Shown here in pieces: positions 59,854 through 64,000 of a DNA stretch of 64,000 nt (position 1 is its first letter; the number at the start of each line of letters is the position of its first letter). Below the pieces are notes generated by a model, which saw nothing but the letters and a program-made list of their open reading frames with translations, had not been told where the DNA came from and ran no database searches. A program made the position numbers and the translations under genes. Source of the stretch: Quadrisphaera sp. RL12-1S (GTDB lineage: Bacteria; Actinomycetota; Actinomycetes; Actinomycetales; Quadrisphaeraceae); assembly GCF_014270065.1 (NCBI RefSeq), contig NZ_JACNME010000004.1:124001-188000 (forward strand), read 5' to 3'.

Positions 59854-62018
59854 AGCGCCTCCACCGAGGGACGGGTCACCACGAGCAGGCTGCGGCCCGC
59901 CACGGTGACCTCGGAGCCGGCCGTGAACGGCCCGGCGGCCTCCGCGGCGGCCAGCGCCCTGGCCACCGGCACCACGGGCGGCGGGGTCTCGGGCGGTGAG
60001 GCGGTGTCCACCACCACCCGCCACTCGTGGCCGTACTCCGCCGGCGGCAGCGTGAACACGACGTCCTCGTGGGAGGCGTTGAACATGATGTAGAAGCTGT
60101 CGTCCACGATCTGCTCGCCGCGGGGGTCCGGCTCGGGGATCGCCCAGCCGTTGAGGAAGACGCCGAGGGACCGGGCGTACCCCGTGGACCAGTCGCTGTG
60201 CGTCATGTGGACGCCGGCGGGGGTGAACCACGCGATGTCGCCCAGGGCGCTCTCGCCGCCGTGCTGGGCGTCCCCGGCGAAGAACCGCCGGCGGCGGAAC
60301 ACCGGGTGGCTCATCCGCACCGAGATGACCTGCTGGGTGAAGCGCAGCAGGTCGCGCTGCTCGTCGGAGAGGTTCCAGTCCACCCACGAGGTGCGGTTGT
60401 CCTGGCAGTACGTGTTGTTGTTGCCCTTCTGCGTCCGCCCCAGCTCGTCGCCGTGCAGGATCATCGGCACGCCCTGGGACAGCAGCAGGGTGGCCAGCAT
60501 GTTGCGGTGCTGCCGGCCTCGGAGGGTGTTGACCTCCTTGTCCTTGGTCTCGCCCTCCACACCGCAGTTCCACGACCGGTTGTGGCTCTCGCCGTCCCGA
60601 CCGCCCTCGCCGTTCGCCTCGTTGTGCTTGTCGTTGTAGGAGACGAGGTCGCGCATGGTGAAGCCGTCGTGCGCGGTGACGAAGTTGATGGACGCGATCG
60701 GCTTGCGACCGTTGTGCTCGTACAGGTCGGAGGAGCCGGAGATGCGGCTGGCGAACTCGGCCAGCGCGCTCGGCTCGCCGCGCCAGAAGTCGCGGACGGT
60801 GTCGCGGTACTTGCCGTTCCACTCCGTCCACAGCGGGGGGAACCCGCCCACCTGGTAGCCGCCGTCGCCGACGTCCCAGGGCTCGGCGATGAGCTTGACC
60901 TGGGAGACCACCGGGTCCTGCTGGATGAGGTCGAAGAACGCCGAGAGCCGGTCCACCTCGTGGAACTGGCGGGCCAGGGTGCTCGCCAGGTCGAAGCGGA
61001 AGCCGTCGACGTGCATGTCGTTCACCCAGTACCGCAGCGAGTCCATGATCAGCTGCAGCACGTGGGGGGAGCGCATGAGCAGCGAGTTCCCCGTGCCGGT
61101 GGTGTCGTAGTAGTGCGCCTTGTCGGAGTCGACCAGGCGGTAGTAGGCCGCGTTGTCGATGCCGCGGAACGCCAGCGTCGGGCCCATGTGGTTGCCCTCG
61201 GCCGTGTGGTTGTAGACGACGTCGAGGATCACCTCGATGCCCGCCTGGTGCAGCGTGCGCACCATCGACTTGAACTCCATCACCTGCTGGCCGCGGGTGC
61301 CGGTGGAGGAGTAGGCGTTGTGCGGGGCGAAGAACCCGATCGTGTTGTAGCCCCAGTAGTTGGTCATGCCCTTCTCCTGCAGGTGGGTGTCCTGCACGAA
61401 CTGGTGGACGGGCATGAGCTCGATGGCGGTGACGCCGAGGTCGGTCAGGTGCTCGACCATCGCGGGGTGGCCGATGCCGGCGTAGGTGCCGCGGATCTCC
61501 TCCGGCAGGCCGGGGTGGGTCATCGTCAGGCCCTTGACGTGGGCCTCGTAGATGACCGTCTCGTGGTAGTCGCGCCGCGGCGGCCGGTCGGTGCCCCAGT
61601 CGAAGTAGGGGTTGACGACGACGGAGAGCATCGTGTGGCGGGCGCTGTCGGCCGTGTTCCGGCGCGAGGGGTCCTTGAAGGAGTAGCTGAACAGCGACTC
61701 GTGCCCGTCCACCTGGCCGTCGATGGCCTTCGCGTAGGGGTCGAGCAGCAGCTTGCTGGGGTTGCACCGGTGCCCGGCCGCCGGGTCGTAAGGGCCGTGA
61801 ACGCGGTAGCCGTACCGCTGCCCGGGCTGCACCCGCGGCAGGTAGGCGTGCCACACGAAGCCGTCGACCTCGGGCAGGTCGAGGCGGGTCTCGCGCCCCC
61901 GCTCGTCCACGAGGCAGAGCTCCACGCGCGAGGCGACCTCCGAGAAGAGCGCGAAGTTGGTCCCCGCGCCGTCGAAGGTGGCCCCCAGCGGGTAGGGGCG
62001 TCCTGGCCAGACCTGCAT
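59850..62018 (-). CDS. glgX: glycogen debranching enzyme of the trehalose operon (GlgX/TreX)
   Basis: This 722-residue GH13 isoamylase-type enzyme opens RPYPLGATFDGAGTNFALFS. It has VILDVVYNHTAEG, DGFRFDLAST (nucleophile Asp), KLIAEPWDVG (Glu) and NFVTAHDGFTM (Asp). As the first gene of glgX-treY it would debranch glycogen to supply linear maltodextrin to TreY. It is about half identical by eye to the copy at 46265 but lacks that Lys/Ser-rich N-terminal extension. ATG 62018 fits the conserved start. Confidence 0.93.
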   Translation of the reverse strand: MQVWPGRPYPLGATFDGAGTNFALFSEVASRVELCLVDERGRETRLDLPEVDGFVWHAYLPRVQPGQRYGYRVHGPYDPAAGHRCNPSKLLLDPYAKAIDGQVDGHESLFSYSFKDPSRRNTADSARHTMLSVVVNPYFDWGTDRPPRRDYHETVIYEAHVKGLTMTHPGLPEEIRGTYAGIGHPAMVEHLTDLGVTAIELMPVHQFVQDTHLQEKGMTNYWGYNTIGFFAPHNAYSSTGTRGQQVMEFKSMVRTLHQAGIEVILDVVYNHTAEGNHMGPTLAFRGIDNAAYYRLVDSDKAHYYDTTGTGNSLLMRSPHVLQLIMDSLRYWVNDMHVDGFRFDLASTLARQFHEVDRLSAFFDLIQQDPVVSQVKLIAEPWDVGDGGYQVGGFPPLWTEWNGKYRDTVRDFWRGEPSALAEFASRISGSSDLYEHNGRKPIASINFVTAHDGFTMRDLVSYNDKHNEANGEGGRDGESHNRSWNCGVEGETKDKEVNTLRGRQHRNMLATLLLSQGVPMILHGDELGRTQKGNNNTYCQDNRTSWVDWNLSDEQRDLLRFTQQVISVRMSHPVFRRRRFFAGDAQHGGESALGDIAWFTPAGVHMTHSDWSTGYARSLGVFLNGWAIPEPDPRGEQIVDDSFYIMFNASHEDVVFTLPPAEYGHEWRVVVDTASPPETPPPVVPVARALAAAEAAGPFTAGSEVTVAGRSLLVVTRPSVEAL

Positions 62019-62247
62019 GGCGTCCTCTCGCGGGCATCCGTGGTGCGCGTCACCGCACGGGGCGGCGGGCTCGGCTCATCCTGGCCGAGCGTCGGCCGGC
62101 GCGCCTCGCGGGAGGTCGCGATCGTGGCTGCCCGGTGACGTCCCGGTGACCGGCCGGGGACGTCACGGCGCGCTGCGGAGGGGGGCGGTTCGACGCAGCC
62201 CCCCGGCGTGAAGTAATGTTCTTCTCGTTCGGCCGTGAGGTCGATAC

Positions 62248-62320
62248 GCGGACGTGGCTCAGTTGGTAGAGCATCACCTTGCCAAGGTGAGGGTCGCGGG
62301 TTCGAATCCCGTCGTCCGCT
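62248..62320 (+). tRNA. tRNA-Gly (anticodon GCC)
   Basis: This 73-base cloverleaf has acceptor stem GCGGACG/CGTCCGC, D-loop CAGTTGGTAGA, anticodon loop with GCC and the T-arm motif GGTTCGAATCC. CCA is not encoded. It is the first of three tRNA genes in a row. Confidence 0.97.
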
Positions 62321-62362
62321 CGGAGGGCACCGCTCGAGGTAGCTCGGACTCGGATGCCCCTC

Positions 62363-62433
62363 GGTGGAGTGGCCGAGAGGCGAGGCAACGGCCTGCAAAG
62401 CCGTGTACACGGGTTCGAATCCCGTCTCCACCT
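62363..62433 (+). tRNA. tRNA-Cys (anticodon GCA)
   Basis: This 71-base cloverleaf has acceptor GGTGGAG/CTCCACC, anticodon GCA in CTGCAAA and the T-loop GTTCGAATC. It lies 42 bp after tRNA-Gly and has no encoded CCA. Confidence 0.96.
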
Positions 62434-62454
62434 CACGCGGGTCCTGACCCGCAC

Positions 62455-62529
62455 GGGCGATTGGCGCAGTGGTAGCGCGCTTCCTTGACACGGAAGAGGT
62501 CACTGGTTCGAACCCAGTATCGCCCACCA
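62455..62529 (+). tRNA. tRNA-Val (anticodon GAC)
   Basis: This 72-base body plus encoded CCA has acceptor GGGCGAT/ATCGCCC, anticodon GAC in TTGACAC and T-loop GTTCGAACC. It is the last of the tRNA group and is followed by a terminator. Confidence 0.97.
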
Positions 62530-62533
62530 GATC

Positions 62534-62566
62534 AGACCCCGGCTCCTCACGGACCGGGGTCTTCGT
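62534..62566 (+). terminator. hairpin ending the tRNA cluster
   Basis: AGACCCCGG and CCGGGGTCT pair perfectly (9 bp) around an 11-base loop, followed by TTCG. It lies 5 bp after the tRNA-Val CCA. Confidence 0.8.
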
Positions 62567-62589
62567 GCGTCTTGGGCCCGCCGGCCCCG

Positions 62590-62895
62590 CCCGCGGGTGA
62601 CCTGGGTCTGTTGCGGATGCTGCTGCGCAGGAGTTGGGCCCGCCCGCGAGTGACCTGGGTCAGTTGCGGATGAGTCGGCGCTGGGGCGAGGCCCGCGGGT
62701 GACCTGGGTCAGTTGCGGATGAGTCGGCGCGGGAGACGGGCCTGCCCGCGGGTGACCTGGGTCGGTTGCGGATGCATCGGCGCGGGAGGCGGGCCTTCCC
62801 GCGAGTGACCTCGGACAGTCGCGGATGCGTCGGCGCTGGGGCGAGGCCCGCGGGTGACCTGGGTCAGTCGCGGACGCGTCGGCAGGGGCACGTCA
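62590..62895. repeat. six-unit tandem repeat with 49/53-bp spacing
   Basis: Units begin CCCGCG(G/A)GTGACCT at 62590, 62643, 62692, 62745, 62798 and 62847, so the step is 53, 49, 53, 53, 49 bp. Each contains GGGTCAGTTGCGGATG (with small changes) and GTCGGCGC. The repeats do not form a convincing coding frame. They occupy the space after the tRNA terminator. From 62896 to 63009 nothing is recognised. Confidence 0.85.
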
Positions 62896-63009
62896 CCGCA
62901 GGCCACGGCCGGGCGCTGAGGCTCGCCGCGCCGTCGCGCTCGACGCCCCCGCGCCCGTCGACCCTGCGCGGGGTGCCCCGCGCACGCCCCGTCCACAGGA
63001 CGCAGATGT

Positions 63010-63050
63010 GAGGAGGGCGCCACCCCGTCATCGGGGTGGCGCCCTCCTCG
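63010..63050 (-). terminator. strong hairpin after the SsgA-family gene
   Basis: GAGGAGGGCGCCACCCCG pairs exactly with CGGGGTGGCGCCCTCCTC around a short loop. It starts 24 bp after the stop of the minus-strand SsgA-family gene. Confidence 0.85.
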
Positions 63051-63074
63051 TCCGAGCGGGAGCTGGGTCTCGGG

Positions 63075-63497
63075 CTAGACAGCGCGGCCCAGGAGCTCGG
63101 CGAGCTCGTCGTCGACGTGGACGTGGCGGCTCTCGGCCCCTGCGGGCACGAGGGCGTGGGTGCGGTCGAGGAAGTCGCGCAGGTCGGCCGCATCGGCCTC
63201 CAGCACGGCGTGGCCGTCCGGGGAGCTGAGGGAGACCAGCACGACCTCGGTGCCGTCCACCTCACCGGGCCACACCTGGACGTCGCCCTCGCCGGTGGGG
63301 CGGCGCAGGCCCTCGCGCAGCAGGTCGCGGGCGAAGACCCACTCGATGGACCCGCCGTCACCCCGGAACGAGGCGGTCACGGCGAACGGGTCGTGCACGC
63401 CGTAGCCGAACTCCACGGAGACCGGCACCTTGCCCGACTCGGGGACGACGAGGCGCAGCTCGACCTCGGCGTCGACGTGAGCGGAGCCCTTGGGCAC
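63075..63497 (-). CDS. SsgA-family sporulation/cell-division regulator
   Basis: This 140-residue protein matches the SsgA-like family: DPFAVTASFRGDGGSIEWVF, ARDLLREGLRRPTGEGDVQV and LVSLSSPDGHAVLEA. In Streptomyces SsgA/SsgB localise FtsZ to division or sporulation septa. The present sequence does not show whether it is the SsgB-type orthologue of non-sporulating actinomycetes, though its length and arrangement suggest that. GTG 63497 follows a strong site GGGGAGGA; the longer upstream frame has no family similarity. Confidence 0.9.
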   Translation of the reverse strand: MPKGSAHVDAEVELRLVVPESGKVPVSVEFGYGVHDPFAVTASFRGDGGSIEWVFARDLLREGLRRPTGEGDVQVWPGEVDGTEVVLVSLSSPDGHAVLEADAADLRDFLDRTHALVPAGAESRHVHVDDELAELLGRAV

Positions 63498-63632
63498 GGT
63501 GGTCCTCCCCGGTGAGCGGCGGCCGGAGCCGGCGGTGCCGACCCCAGCGGGTCGGACACCATCGATGTTCCCCCGCCCGGGGCGGATCAAACACCCCCGG
63601 GCGGCGTGTCGTACGAGACGTACCCTAGGCGG

Positions 63633-64000
63633 GTGCAGCCCGCGCCGCCGGTCCCTCCGGCACCCGACGACGCCGAGACCGCCGCTCCGGTGCGTCCCGC
63701 CGCAGGTCGGAAGCGCACCAGGGCCTCACGGGGCGGTCCGGGGTCGACCCGCCAGGAGCGCCGTGACCGGTGGGAGTGGCGCGCCAGGGTCCGCGCGGAC
63801 CCCCGCAAGCACCGCGTCTACCGCGTGGTGGTCGCCTGCGTGGGCGTCTTCCTCATCCTCCTGGGCGCCGCGACCGGCTGGCTGCCCGGACCGGGCGGCA
63901 TCCCGCTGGTCCTCGCCGGCCTGGCCGTGCTCGCGAGCGAGTTCGCCTGGGCGCACCGCCTCCTCAAGCGCGCCCGCCTGCTCGTCCACCGGTTCACGCG
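63633..64000 (+). CDS. PGPGW-motif membrane protein (TIGR02611-like), 3' end beyond window
   Basis: From GTG 63633 the frame runs to the right edge. A polar, basic N-terminal region (about 55 residues) is followed by RVVVACVGVFLILLGAATGW and LPGPGGIPLVLAGLAVLASE, two membrane segments joined at the PGPG motif of small actinobacterial membrane proteins. The function is unknown. The gene is divergent from the SsgA-family gene. Confidence 0.8.
   Translation, partial: MQPAPPVPPAPDDAETAAPVRPAAGRKRTRASRGGPGSTRQERRDRWEWRARVRADPRKHRVYRVVVACVGVFLILLGAATGWLPGPGGIPLVLAGLAVLASEFAWAHRLLKRARLLVHRFT

Noticed and set aside
57232-62037. A single 1601-codon frame covering the trehalose region
   Set aside because: It is treY plus an out-of-frame shadow of glgX. 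The true glgX frame carries all GH13 motifs, and the two genes overlap by four bases.
62590-62895. Possible CRISPR array
   Set aside because: Spacing is regular, but the sequence between cores is also repeated, so there are no unique spacers. No cas genes are near.

Overview
The window is high-GC DNA with GTG starts, many 1- to 8-base start/stop overlaps, a complete coproporphyrin-type haem trio (hemE, cgoX, chdC), an SsgA-family protein and a DUF3000 protein. This points to an actinomycete. Kineosporiales (Kineococcus or Quadrisphaera relatives) is my best guess, but no taxonomic marker was checked.

Layout. 1-6.9 kb: membrane acyltransferase end, Ada-like repair protein, MORN-type protein, then a minus-strand run (GNAT, two tandem VOC proteins, LigD-type polymerase, rhodanese), then a CYTH-CHAD protein. 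7.0-15.8 kb: one compact plus-strand operon that I recognise as the Nit1C / MSMEG_0565-0572 nitrogen-starvation nitrilase cluster. It holds an amidohydrolase, Sll0783-like protein, radical SAM enzyme, GNAT-AIR synthase fusion, nitrilase, MSMEG_0570-like protein, flavoprotein, a second nitrilase-fold protein without the catalytic Cys, and a glycosyltransferase. A GlnR-like box and a palindrome lie just upstream. 15.8-32.0 kb: housekeeping genes, including a kinase-like protein, PPOX protein, efeUOB iron uptake behind an IdeR-like box, RNase D, an atypical LuxR regulator, haem synthesis, MsrB, an amino-acid permease and an ATP-dependent DNA ligase. Two gene remnants sit beside dispersed intergenic repeats.

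32.0-45.1 kb is an accessory island with visibly lower GC in places. It contains broken IS110, IS256 and IS481 elements, one nearly intact IS256-type insertion with 9-bp target duplication, an EAL/degenerate-GGDEF membrane protein, and two large secreted NHL/Ig/CWB2 surface proteins with a decayed paralogue between them. A 5' fragment of a DNA ligase lies at its right edge, matching the intact ligase at its left edge.

45.1-64 kb returns to core genes: a septum-formation-like protein interrupted by an in-frame TAG, glycogen and trehalose enzymes (two GlgX, TreY, TreZ) with peptide deformylase inserted between treY and treZ, sulfur-transfer genes (sseA-sufE), zapE, three tRNA genes (Gly, Cys, Val), a six-copy 49/53-bp repeat array, an SsgA-family gene and the start of a PGPGW membrane protein.

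The most interesting items are the nitrilase cluster with its predicted pseudo-enzyme and nitrogen-control site, the surface-protein island, and at least three families of dispersed intergenic repeats.
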